Shown: positions 1 through 8,009, counted from the stretch's first letter. The stretch is DNA of 11,153 nucleotides from Dipetalonema caudispina (GCA_013365325.1 JABVXV010000746.1:1-11153); one strand, 5' to 3'. Translations and numbers: made by a program. Notes: a model not told the origin generated them from the letters alone.

Positions 1-14
1 TATTTACTGCTTTC

Positions 15-555
15 TTATGCAATTTGTGCGCCATACGATTTTCTGAAATAAAGACGAAAGGAAGTTGAAAACAGAATTGAAAAATATTTGCAATTAAAGA
101 AAAAGGATTAACCTGAAATGAATCATTTACTGCTGGATGATTTCATGATTTTACTGGTTGTTCTGCATAATAATTCCAAGTCCTCGTAAAGTTGCTAATC
201 CAAAACCAATTCCATGAGTGAGAAGATTCAGGTCAGGAATGTATTTTTAACGAATACATTCGAAAGAACAGTGCTTAGCAATTTTTATTATAAGTCGAGA
301 AAGGTGACTTTCTAAGTTATTGGAGAAGATGAAGGATCATTTCGTATTACAGTTAGATTTAATATGTGGTATTACCCATTCGTTGATCATTGTTTGTTTC
401 ATTACTATAATTTGATTTGTAAAAATTTTGATAAAACTTAACGGATTTTCTCCGATTATTGTGTAAAACGGATTACTTATGCGAAAGAATCGCCAATTCT
501 TTTTATCAAGATATCTTTGAAATATAAATTCTTTTTTTAAACTACTTAGAAATTT
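15..555 (-). pseudogene. possible decayed coding stretch with two in-frame stops
   Basis: One minus-strand frame is open for 72 codons (555 to 340), then TGA (337-339), 29 codons, TAA (247-249), and 31 codons to 151. The last block reads LNLLTHGIGFGLATLRGLG. Both stops are one C-to-T change from a sense codon (CGA, CAA). A possible junction CA/GTAAAA at 155 to TTTATTTCAG at 43-44 would end the protein with KSYGAQIA and a stop at 15-17. The persistence of one frame over about 400 bases suggests a relic, but open stretches of this size are not rare here. No family is recognised. Confidence 0.22.
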
Positions 556-588
556 TTACTGTATATGACAATATGTACGCAATAACAT
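468..588 (+). repeat. dispersed direct repeat, copy A
   Basis: About 120 bases beginning ACGGATTACTTATGCG and ending near CGCAATAACAT. It matches the copy at 2033-2147 in the same orientation with scattered substitutions and small indels. The edges share weakly inverted ends (TTATGCG and CGCAATAA), so a miniature element is possible but unproven. On the minus strand the copy reads as open coding-like sequence (LDKKNWRFFRISNP). Confidence 0.75.
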
Positions 589-591
589 TTA

Positions 592-940
592 TTCCAACAA
601 AACAAAAAAGTGAAGAAAACTGAAAAACAAAACAAAACAAAATGAACAATTATCTTTCGAATTCTACCTCCTATTTATTCATTGTGATCAAAAGAAAATT
701 TTAAATTAAAAAACAAATGTTTACCACAGATAGACTCCGAACAGTGTATTTCACTACATTCTCTTTTTCCGGCAGTCTGCAAAATGAATGCTGGAAATAA
801 CAACAAGTAATTCAATTTACAAATTTTGGCATAATATTTCAAAATGCTTGATAAATTAAAACATAATAAGAATCGAAAACTGGATGTTCCTTCCTTTCAT
901 TATTGAATAAATCTTTCATATCTACATTTTTCGATTTCAG
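592..940. other. no clear gene; less AT-rich patch at 717-806
   Basis: Mostly A-rich filler. The patch at 717-806 is richer in G and C and can be read as an exon on either strand: plus from ATG 717 (MFTTDRLRTVYFTTF) to a TAA, or minus between TTTTGCAG and GTAAAC. The readings conflict, so neither is called. Confidence 0.3.
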
Positions 941-1291
941 GTGGAAATTATAAACGGAATACTATCACGACAGGTTAAACAAAAATATGAAGTGATAAAA
1001 TGGATGCAATATGAAATTCTGCCTCACTTTGATTCAAAAATTTCCATTTAATTTCCATCAACGTCAAGTGTTCATCCAAAAAGTACTGGACAAAATACAA
1101 TCATGCAGAAATATCTTCCACTGTCGATGTGATTAAGGAGCTCACCGTAGAATATAACTTTTCAGTTGGACTTTTATATTTCTTTTTATGTTCATTTAAA
1201 TTTTAAACGAATCCTTTACTCCATTTATCGCATTTGAATTCTGCAGACATCACTGTTTAATTTTTCAATAACAACACTTCGTCGGCACTAA
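941..1291 (+). pseudogene. possible decayed gene fragment with one frameshift, two exon-like pieces
   Basis: After a good acceptor (TTTTTCGATTTCAG, ending at 940) a frame opens with VEIINGILSRQVKQKYEVIK and runs to a TAA at 1049-1051. An overlapping frame, open from 1033, continues with KKYWTKYNHAEISSTVDVIK and runs to 1206. The two overlap only across an A5 run (1036-1040), so a single missing or extra base there would join them. A donor-like ACC/GTAGAA at 1146 and an acceptor TTCTGCAG at 1246 would add 14 codons ending in TAA at 1289-1291. The pieces look coding, but a minus-strand frame is also open over 978-1100. Family unknown. It could be a pseudogene, a sequencing error, or chance. Confidence 0.28.
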
Positions 1292-1895
1292 ATGATTCAG
1301 TAGTTTAATGCGTGAATTAATGTTATACTACAAAGTATGGCAGCAAATATATTAACTCCTCAAAAGTAACGAAAGAAATTGATAGGTACGATGAAAGCTG
1401 TGTTGGTTCTCATCTTTTTTCATACAAAAATTCTGTCGTACATTAGACAAAAAAATTTATGAATATTTGATTCAATACTAAGAGCAATTTCTTATTTATT
1501 TACCGTTACTTGTGCGATATATAATGGCAACATAATCGCTGCAAGATAATAGGATAGTAGTAGGATAATTCGCAAACAACTTCCTTCGACAAATGGTAAT
1601 GCTTGAAGTGATAGAATCCAAGGCAGAATTCTGACAAATATTCAAGCATTACCATTTATCGGTGGAAGTTGATTTTGAAAAATATTCTTCTGTAAGTAGA
1701 AATTGAAAGACCGAAAACTAATCCAATGAATAATAACTGTTGCAACGGTAAAAAGAGCCATTTTTATCAATCATACAATCTTTGGTTTGCTAAAAAAATA
1801 AAAAAAAAAAACACATAATAATGAATTAGTGCTCCACGATTTTGTTTAGTTAAAAATATCTCCGTCAGAACCGTCACCTAATCTTTGTTAACTCA
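1292..1895. other. no gene seen apart from the hairpin
   Basis: No open frame of note. A 23-codon plus frame beginning MKAVLVLIFFHTK near 1391 is too short to support. The hairpin at 1577-1671 is the only structured element, and an A13 run lies near 1798-1810. Confidence 0.4.
1577..1671. repeat. long hairpin: 31-base arms, 33-base loop
   Basis: The left arm 1577-1607 and right arm 1641-1671 are reverse complements at 28 of 31 positions. Of the three differences, one is a G-U pair if the plus strand is transcribed. The inner 17 bases of each arm (AAATGGTAATGCTTGAA and its complement) match perfectly, and a five-base nested stem (1613-1617 with 1628-1632) lies in the loop. The size and shape suit a microRNA precursor or a short inverted-repeat element. 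No known small RNA seed is recognised. Confidence 0.6.
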
Positions 1896-2054
1896 AAACG
1901 GGATGAAATATAATTTTATAACCTTCTGGATCAATATAGCTGTAGTAGGGAAACCATCAGCTATAGCATAATCAAGCATCTCAATTAGAAAAAAAAAGCC
2001 TACCTCAAACTTCCATATATTATCCAAGTATGACGGATTACTTATGCGAAAAAA
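1896..2054 (-). other. coding-like open stretch, 53 codons, no start
   Basis: The frame is open between TGA at 2055-2057 and TGA at 1893-1895 and includes LDNIWKFEV and EMLDYAIADGFPTTA. By eye the second block loosely resembles the EMLDNGFP segment of clathrin-adaptor mu chains, but with an insertion and no support on either side. In another minus frame the same DNA reads YSYIDPEGYKIIFHPVLS after a good acceptor-like TTTCCCTACTACAG. The reading is therefore undecided and no function is claimed. Confidence 0.18.
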
Positions 2055-2147
2055 TCACCAATTCTTTTTATCAAGATATCCTTGAAATTTTGATTCTTTT
2101 TTTTAAACTACTTAGAAATTTTTACTGTAGAAGACACGCAATAACAT
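2033..2147 (+). repeat. dispersed direct repeat, copy B
   Basis: The second copy of the 468-588 repeat, about 1.45 kb downstream. It keeps the same core but its minus-strand frame has TGA where copy A has CGA, so it is the more decayed copy if the unit was coding. No similarity is visible beyond the repeat edges on either side. Confidence 0.75.
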
Positions 2148-3119
2148 GACAATTAAATTCATCTTTCAAAATCTTTGAAAGAGAGTTTCAAAATCTCATC
2201 TATTCCTATATTATTATAAATCGTTCCCTGAAATCTTAAATGATTTCCTGTAGAACTTCGTGTTGCAAATGGAAGATAAGCTTAGCAGGAAGAAATTGCA
2301 GCTTAAATAATAAATAATTCAATTTTGATATTACCATCCAATCATAGTACAAGAATGTTTCACTGGTTATCGTTAATAAATGATATAATAAGAGATATAT
2401 GCAGAATTGGGCTAGAAATTGACAAATTTATTTATTTATGATTAAAATTTCAATCCTTATTATTATTTAAAAATTTACCTTTTTTAATGCGGTTTGTTTT
2501 TTAGATTTAAAAAGAAAAAATTATTTTCAATTAAAAAATCACGAAAATTAACAATGAATTAAGATAAATTAAACTTATTTGCAGTTTATAAGAACAGCTA
2601 AGCCATTGAAATTGTAAAAAATAACCTTTAAGATCATTAAAAAATATGTAAATGGTTAATAAAACATTGCAGATATTGAGCAAAAATACTTATCAAATAT
2701 AATAATACAAAGGATCACAAATATTTATCATAGCATTGTTATTATTATTATTGTTGTTGTTGTTGTATTATTTATCATTAATCATTCATGCTGATTATAC
2801 TTTCATTTGTTTACATATATTCTATCAAATAATATTACTTATAATCTTAGTGTGATTTTTTTACTAATCAATTGGGACGAACGAATTGGAAAAACAAGCA
2901 AATGATCTATATTAATTGAAAATAAACAGATAAAATTTAGAAGAATTAAAAGAAAATGACAGTTTGGATATGAAATATCTTTGTTAAATAATTAAGAGCA
3001 ATTAAAGTGAAATGACTGACATGAAAAAAAAAGAAATTAAAAAGCGAAGAGAAGAGAGATGAGGAAGAGGGAAAATGTCAAGATAAAATTGAAGTTGAAA
3101 TATAAAATATGTTTATTAG
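2148..3119. other. AT-rich DNA without a recognisable gene
   Basis: Stops are dense in all frames. It contains the TTA/TTG repeat at 2737-2770 and a purine-rich plus-strand stretch at about 3020-3085 (AAGCGAAGAGAAGAGAGATG type). No RNA gene or promoter could be identified. Confidence 0.5.
2737..2770. repeat. TTA/TTG trinucleotide microsatellite
   Basis: Five TTA-type units followed by six TTG-type units, uninterrupted. Confidence 0.85.
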
Positions 3120-3278
3120 TTATGTGTATGTTATAGCTGTTTGAAAGATGAAATAAGTTTAGAAAATTTAATTTTTATTGCAAAAATTAAAAAATTTAGC
3201 AGAGAATTAGATGCTATTTCTGACAACAAATCGGATAATGACGCATTTATGATGACAGTATGGCTTAATTATGTTTAA
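3120..3278 (+). other. coding-like open stretch, 52 codons, no start
   Basis: Open between TAG (3117-3119) and TAA (3276-3278). The second half is charged and protein-like (AKIKKFSRELDAISDNKSDN). There is no ATG in a useful place and no strong acceptor, and the opposite strand is also largely open. It could be a terminal exon of an unseen plus-strand gene converging on the acid phosphatase, or chance. Confidence 0.15.
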
Positions 3279-3482
3279 TTGAAGGCAAATATAAGACAGA
3301 ATTAGAAGAATTTTATTTATTTTCGAATTAATTTAATATAACAATAAAAATTTGCAACAATAAAAGGCAAATAAATGCTCATATGCAAATGTAAATGTCT
3401 CACAAACATTTGCAGAATGATTCAACAATAATAAAAATTTGATTTTAACGATTAAAATTTGAAAATTTTGAATTATTATCAT

Positions 3483-3488
3483 TTTAAT
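3483..3488 (-). terminator. possible poly(A) signal of the acid phosphatase gene (ATTAAA)
   Basis: ATTAAA on the minus strand lies about 90 bases past the stop codon. Two overlapping AATAAA copies (3312-3321 region) lie further out, about 260 bases past the stop. The nearer variant is a common nematode signal; which one is used cannot be seen. Confidence 0.35.
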
Positions 3489-3579
3489 ACTCGATAAGAT
3501 CATTATTTAGAGAAATTTCCTCATTCAACCTCTACAAAATTGGCAATTGAAAAGCTTAGTTGAAATTTGATGAACTTTT

Positions 3580-3737
3580 TTATCGCGCAACATCCTCTCT
3601 TAAAAGTGCCATATCAGCATCAGTTGGAAGAAGCGTTCGATCACCATATATTTTTCGTTTCATCAAATGTGACTTCAAAATTTGGCATGAAATTATTGCC
3701 ACAATGCTAATCATTGATATAAATAATACAGCAGTAC
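3580..3737 (-). CDS. acid phosphatase exon 9: membrane anchor and cytoplasmic tail
   Basis: Entered in phase 1 from a TTTATTTTAG acceptor, it encodes 51 residues and ends at TAA (3580-3582). The split codon AGT (Ser) joins exon 8 in frame. Residues 388-407 (TAVLFISMISIVAIISCQIL) form a single membrane span. It is followed by a basic stop-transfer stretch (LMKRK) and a tail with DRTLL and DMALL. The arrangement is that of type I lysosomal acid phosphatases. No identity to a known tail is claimed. Confidence 0.82.
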
Positions 3738-6700
3738 CTAAAATAAATTTGAATTGGAGCAGAAATTTTCCCAATTTTTAATTTTATCTTTTTTATAAGA
3801 AAAACTGTGGAATGACTAAATTAAAATACTTAACAAAATAAAAAGCTCAAAGCATAATTAGCATTTTAAAATCGTTAAATCAATCAAATGTTAGCATTTA
3901 TTGTAATTAAAATTTTCATATCTCTTTCTATATTGAAACAAACACATTCTCTACCATTTTCGTTTTCAAACTTTTTAGATATTTTAAATTATTTTCACCA
4001 TCTTACCTAACAGATTACCAGGCAGAATTGTTTTTTCCTCGGTTAAATTATAAATGTTAGCAAACGAAACTTTTTAGCCTAATTATAAACTATGCTAGCA
4101 AATGGAACTTTTTTTGTTGGCTTAATTACAAACTCATTGGATATATGTTTCCTAAATAATTATCTGTTCTTTTAACAGAATAAATTGATTGATTAATTTG
4201 AAATTAGATAACTTATATGACGTTAATAACAAATTCAAATATTAAACAGTGCACATTTACATACATACACAGACACACAGACACACACACACATACACAC
4301 ACACAGAAATATACAAATGCATAGCCTATATTTTTAATTTAATCACATTTCTTGGAACTTTAAAATAAATATCAACAAATAAGGAAGTTCATTTGTAAAT
4401 TCACTCATATATTAAAATTAATTCATTGAATTTATTAAATTTTTTAGCCATTTTCTTACATAATTACATCGTTTACTACTACTATGTAACTTACTCATTT
4501 TCTTATACAAAACAAACGGATCACATTCCATTTCCCAATTGAGCGGAATAAAATTGCTTGTTGCTATTTCCAATTTTTCCACTGTACAAATGCCATCACA
4601 ATAGGCAATTGGAAAATGATAAATTTGATTGGAATCGGTAACGTTTTTGTAGTAAAGCTTTAATTAACAAAATCAAAAAAGCAATTACAATTTGATTGTA
4701 ATTCAAATATTCGTTTATTGCGTGATATTTAACGGTATAAATGTATTCCTGAATTGTATGAAAAGTTGACTTAATTAGAAATTTTCGAGTATTTATAAAT
4801 TGTTATCATATTTTGATCAATTCATCCATCAACTTTAATTGTATTTGTGTCATTTTCACAATTTATAAACGGAAAACAAAAATAGAATATGTAAAATTGA
4901 TGTAAGTAAAATGGCAAAGATAATGCAATTGGAAATGGTATATGAATTGATGATAATGAAAAGTAACAGATAATGATAATATGTTAGCAAGAATAAACTG
5001 ATATGAATGTTGTTGCATTTGAATTGATAATGAAGTTATTTTATCTTCAATATATTTACATTGATATAAAGCACATTTAATATATGCGATAAGAGTGTTG
5101 ACTGATAATAATGATAATACTTACTTATTTAAAAAAAGAGAAAAGAAAAGACGAAAAAACCAATAAAAAAATTTTTTATTTAATAGAAATTAAAATATGT
5201 ACCTGAAGAATGAACTGATTACTAATCCAATGAGTTTCAAGCAAAACAAGTGCAGTATATGGTGGATAAGTTGTAAGTTTCATACCAAGTATATTTAGTA
5301 ATACTGCTAATGTATCATCGTGCTAAAAATTTATTCATTTTTTAATGGATAATATTTTTTGCTTAAACAATAAGAAAAGAAATAGTATCAAAGGTTTTTA
5401 ACAAATAACAATGATAAATGTATTATAAATAATATAATTATGCATACAAAGTTTTATTCAACAAATTTTATCAGGTAAATAACAATTAAATGCATGCTTT
5501 TTAATTGAATCGTTCCAAATTCAATATCCTAATCAATTAATCAAATTAATTGATTGAAAGAAGAAGATGAGAAATAAGAGAGAAGAAAAAAAAGAACGAT
5601 TAAAACAAACCGCAGAATATGCATACATCTTTTGCTTCCATATTGGATATTCTTTCATCAAATTATTAAGCCTTGCAAAAATTTCCTTTAGCAATTCACC
5701 TAAAAGTAGTAAATCCATCATTTTGCTTTAATTTTCATTGAATAATATGAATTTGTTTTCTTAATTTCGAAAAAAAAAAAGTTTTTTTTAAGGTTAAAAA
5801 TTAACCTCCTTGAAGTCTTTTCAACAAATTCGTACTGTACTGATATTGACCCCATAAATTATACATTTCCGAAATTTTATCCCATATAGTTTCATTAATC
5901 CATTTTGGAAATTGATGTGTATCATTATGATAAGTCTAAAAAAAAAGTGGAAGGAAAAGAAAAGAAAGGAGATGTGACAAAATAATTTATTCCGTTTACT
6001 TCGTAAATTTTAAAATAATTTTGACCAAAACATTCCTAATCCTTTTTACTTAAATATAAATTAAACTGTTGTTTTTTTAAATTAAAAAATTTATTTCCCT
6101 GATTTTTTAGGTTAATTTGAATTTAAAACAATGAATAACTTACAATAACTTTAAGTGAATCATATACAAGCCAAATATTTTCAAGATCATAATAGTCACT
6201 TCCTACACTCATATGTTTACCGATATATCGCAAAAATCTTTCATTCATCTTTAACATATCCTGTACCATTTTCATTTTGAGTACTTTTCTTAACTCTTCT
6301 TTTACTTTCGCACAATTTTGTTGAAGTAATTGCTGAAAAAAAAACTCTTAAATGTTAAATTTAACCAATTTTAAATAAATCAAAAAATTGTATTGTACCA
6401 CAAGACACTGCAAATCACAAATGGACTCCAGTAAATGGAGATTTTTATGTTTAATTCTTTAATTAACCATTTCGAAAGAAAAAAAAAATCAAGAGATCAC
6501 TTTTTAAATTATTAAAAAAAAAAAATGTCAAACTTTGTCTTTTTCGACTTGTACTGTATGCACTGGTATTGGATGCCATACTGATGATAATTTATCATCA
6601 TGATACGCTTGTTGATATAAACCTTGAAGGACAGCATTAGCTGTCATTAACGTACGATTGATATCTGTACTTCTTACATAAATCTGAAATTGTATATTAC

Positions 6701-7973
6701 ATTTGCAAAAAAAAAAAAAAAAAAAAAAAATTAATTATGTTTACTTGAATTTTTGGACAAACTTGTAAATAAAAGCAATTAATTAACTAACCTTACGACT
6801 TTTTTCCTGTATTTCTCTTGCTTAGCAATCTTTTCAATTAAAAATTAAATGATTAAGATAATTCTTTTTTCTTTCGATACAATCGGACAAGTTCCAATAT
6901 TTTCAAATCATCTTTATCACTAATCAAAAGTTAAAAGTTTAACGGCTCTGTTGGTAATTTCGCCTTTTTTTTTTATAGATATAGCTATGATGAAATTTTA
7001 CTACAGCAAAAAAAAAGAAAACATTATATCATTTATTAGCTTTGAATTTTCGTCATCATTTTTTCTTTCTCTTTTTTTTTAAAAAAAAAAGACATCATTG
7101 AAATTAATAGTGGGTTGAACTTTTTTTCATTTAAATCAAGAAAAAAATGTGGTAAATTTGCAATGATAATAAGAATAAATTGTTGTAACTGAAATTTTAC
7201 AAAATTCAAATGAAACCTCTGAAGGTTTGAAAGTTTCACTCAAAAATCCATCATATCGTTCTCGGAGTAATTTACCAAGATAATATGCTTGCCAAATACC
7301 ATCAATTGTTAATTCACCTAAACCAATTTTCCAGGACTTCTCATCGTTGGTTGCATCATTTGGTAGCAAAGTTATCGGTGTACGATCACCATGTCGCCAC
7401 ATCTGTACAATTAATTATTATATCAATTATTAGACTCATATATTTCATTAATGATAATGTTATGTGAATGATGGAAATAATATTTGAAATTTGATAATGA
7501 ATTATTTATAAATTTTCAAATTTTAACTGTAACTTTTTTGAACTTTTTGCCTTTTTTTTTGCTGATTTAATTTCTTCTTCAAATATCAAATAAACGTTCT
7601 AATAAAATAAATCATTTTTCTTAAAAATTTTTTTCAGTAAAAAAATTTTAAGTTTAAAAATTTATCGGAAAATTCAACATTTTTATAATTTTCTTTTTCT
7701 AAATAATACAATAATTTGACAGCTATATGGAAACGATTTAACATTTTTGGCGAAAATTTTATCGTTATCATTAATTATCAACTAATCATAATTTAAATTT
7801 GATTCACTGATAAAAAAAATTCATTATCAAATAAAACTTACAGCATGAACATGAACAAGTGTTGTTAAATTTGCTCTTACATTAACAACTTTCCCATCCT
7901 TATCTGTTATTGTTTGTTTACCGATAACAATAATCAATAGACAATAAATTAACGAGACAAGAAAGCATTTCAT
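3580..7973 (-). CDS. histidine acid phosphatase, secreted/membrane-anchored, nine exons, complete
   Basis: The joined exons are 7842-7973, 7217-7402, 6534-6683, 6144-6332, 5806-5935, 5611-5699, 5203-5322, 4495-4657 and 3580-3737, giving 438 codons plus TAA. Seen: a hydrophobic signal peptide (residues 1-18), WRHGDRTP at 46-53 with the catalytic His48 and flanking Arg47 and Arg51, VRSTD with Arg110, AHDD with His293-Asp294, and a membrane segment at about 388-407 followed by a 31-residue tail. Family knowledge: these residues form the active site of histidine acid phosphatases (prostatic and lysosomal acid phosphatases). The enzyme hydrolyses phosphomonoesters through a phospho-histidine, with the Asp as acid. 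Length matches the lysosomal membrane-bound type. The inferred site is the lumen of lysosome-like organelles or the outer face of gut or surface cells. N-glycosylation sequons lie at residues 35, 115, 223, 233 and 337. No frameshift or stop interrupts the model, so it looks functional. Which nematode paralogue it is cannot be told. Confidence 0.93.
4041..4137. repeat. imperfect tandem repeat in intron 8, about 2.4 copies
   Basis: A unit of about 38-42 bases (GGTTAAATTATAAATG then TTAGCAAACGAAACTTTTT) is repeated with changes from about 4079 and partly again from about 4118. It lies in the 757-base last intron of the acid phosphatase gene. Confidence 0.6.
4252..4315. repeat. CA microsatellite in intron 8
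   Basis: A CA-rich tract with ATACATACACAGACACACAG and a pure (AC) run, broken by G and T substitutions. It probably varies in length between individuals. Confidence 0.85.
4495..4657 (-). CDS. acid phosphatase exon 8: C-terminal cysteine cluster
   Basis: It encodes 54 residues from LYYKNVTDSN to FVLYKKM plus one base, entered from TTAATTAAAG and left at a consensus GTAAGT. The LYYKNVT strand, the closely spaced cysteines (Cys352 and Cys356 in YCDGIC) and NWEMEC (Cys377) match the end of the family's catalytic domain. Cys352-Cys356 should form the short-loop disulfide and Cys377 should pair with Cys163. Reading past the donor gives 24 Lys/Ser/Asn-rich residues to a stop; this is an alternative, soluble C terminus if the intron were retained. 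Confidence 0.86.
5203..5322 (-). CDS. acid phosphatase exon 7: HDD proton-donor motif
   Basis: It encodes 40 residues from HDDTLAVLLN to HWISNQFILQ, phase 0, between AATTTTTAG and a CAG/GTACAT donor. His293 and Asp294 form the family's second active-site motif. The PPY block matches family members, but the following residues read PPYTAL where a cysteine is usual at the sixth position. Confidence 0.9.
5611..5699 (-). CDS. acid phosphatase exon 6
   Basis: A short exon entered in phase 1 from a CTACTTTTAG acceptor. It encodes GELLKEIFARL through KQKMYAYSA and leaves at GTTTGT. The ending YSA is the strand leading to the proton-donor motif, and the first residue of the next exon completes YSAHDD. 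Reading through the donor instead gives a 15-residue hydrophobic extension and then a stop, so that reading is a shadow. Confidence 0.88.
5806..5935 (-). CDS. acid phosphatase exon 5: PKW block to LQGG
   Basis: It encodes 43 residues from TYHNDTHQFPKW to KRLQG plus the first base of the next Gly codon. The acceptor is a T-run TAG and the donor GTTAAT, where an in-frame TAA would otherwise follow at once. It carries two glycosylation sequons (NDT, NET). The ending joins exon 6 as RLQGGELLKEI, the conserved RLQGG block. Confidence 0.88.
6144..6332 (-). CDS. acid phosphatase exon 4: helical cap region
   Basis: It encodes 63 residues from QLLQQNCAKV to YDSLKVI, entered from an ideal T-run CAG acceptor and left through a consensus GTAAGT donor, phase 0. 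It covers the variable helical cap. Cys163 in QQNC aligns with the first cysteine of the family's first disulfide. The final VYDSL block matches the conserved VYDPL-type segment, but the cysteine that usually follows is absent. Confidence 0.9.
6534..6683 (-). CDS. acid phosphatase exon 3: RSTD motif and PIPVHTV strand
   Basis: It encodes 50 residues from IYVRSTDINRT to VHTVQVEKDK, phase 0 at both ends. The acceptor is ACAATTTCAG and the donor GTTTGA. Arg110 in RSTD corresponds to the third phosphate-binding arginine (Arg79 in mature prostatic acid phosphatase, from memory of the family). WHPIPVHTV is a second strongly conserved block. NRT is a glycosylation sequon. Confidence 0.9.
6707..6730. 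repeat. 24-base A run in intron 2
   Basis: A pure A homopolymer on plus, so a T run in the transcript, 23 bases downstream... on the upstream side of the exon 3 acceptor. Its length may be inaccurate in an assembly. Confidence 0.85.
7217..7402 (-). CDS. acid phosphatase exon 2: catalytic RHGDRTP loop
   Basis: It encodes 62 residues beginning MWRHGDRTP directly after a TTGTACAG acceptor (phase 0). It contains the nucleophilic histidine and both phosphate-binding arginines of the loop. It continues with the conserved GLGELTIDGIWQAYYLGKLL helix region and ends at KPSE. The donor is GTTTCA. Reading past it gives a tail of 26 non-conserved residues before a stop. Using this donor instead joins KPSE to IYVRSTD exactly as in family members. 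Confidence 0.9.
7842..7973 (-). CDS. acid phosphatase exon 1: start and signal peptide
   Basis: This exon encodes 44 residues from MKCFLVSLIYC to LVHVHA and ends in phase 0 at a GTAAGT donor. The hydrophobic stretch at residues 4-17 followed by Gly-Lys is a standard signal peptide. The sequence before the catalytic loop (TTLVHVHA) is the first beta strand of the family. An in-frame upstream ATG at 8007-8009 would add 12 polar residues ahead of the signal. I prefer the ATG at 7971-7973 because it puts the signal peptide at the N terminus and because a possible acceptor (ATTTCTAG, splice between 7990 and 7989) lies between the two ATGs. Confidence 0.88.
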
Positions 7974-7983
7974 ATATATATGT

Positions 7984-7998
7984 GTATATCTAGAAATA
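7984..7998 (-). promoter_or_regulatory. possible trans-splice (SL) acceptor before the acid phosphatase start
   Basis: On the minus strand GATATTTCTAG ends at 7990, so a leader could be joined at 7989, 16 bases before the preferred ATG. Nematode messages often carry a spliced leader added at such a UUUYAG site close to the start codon. It fits the choice of the second ATG, but is inferred from sequence alone. Confidence 0.35.
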
Positions 7999-8009
7999 TC
8001 TATTTTCAT

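Noticed and set aside
3560..3781. Plus-strand open frame of 73 codons
   Set aside because: It is the antisense of phosphatase exon 9, whose frame, splice acceptor and membrane-tail layout fit the family.
5533..5721. Minus-strand open frame of 62 codons
   Set aside because: It contains exon 6 but starts in intron 5 and reads on into intron 6; the exon boundaries at 5699 and 5611 restore the family sequence.
6360..6415. Possible extra exon in intron 3 after a TTTGCAG acceptor
   Set aside because: Joining exon 3 directly to exon 4 gives the family sequence EKDKQLLQQNC without it, and no good donor follows.
7036..7239. Minus-strand open frame of 67 codons
   Set aside because: It overlaps the end of exon 2 in another frame and runs into homopolymer-rich intron 2; no family similarity.
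7285..7467. Plus-strand open frame of 60 codons
   Set aside because: Antisense to the catalytic-loop exon 2.
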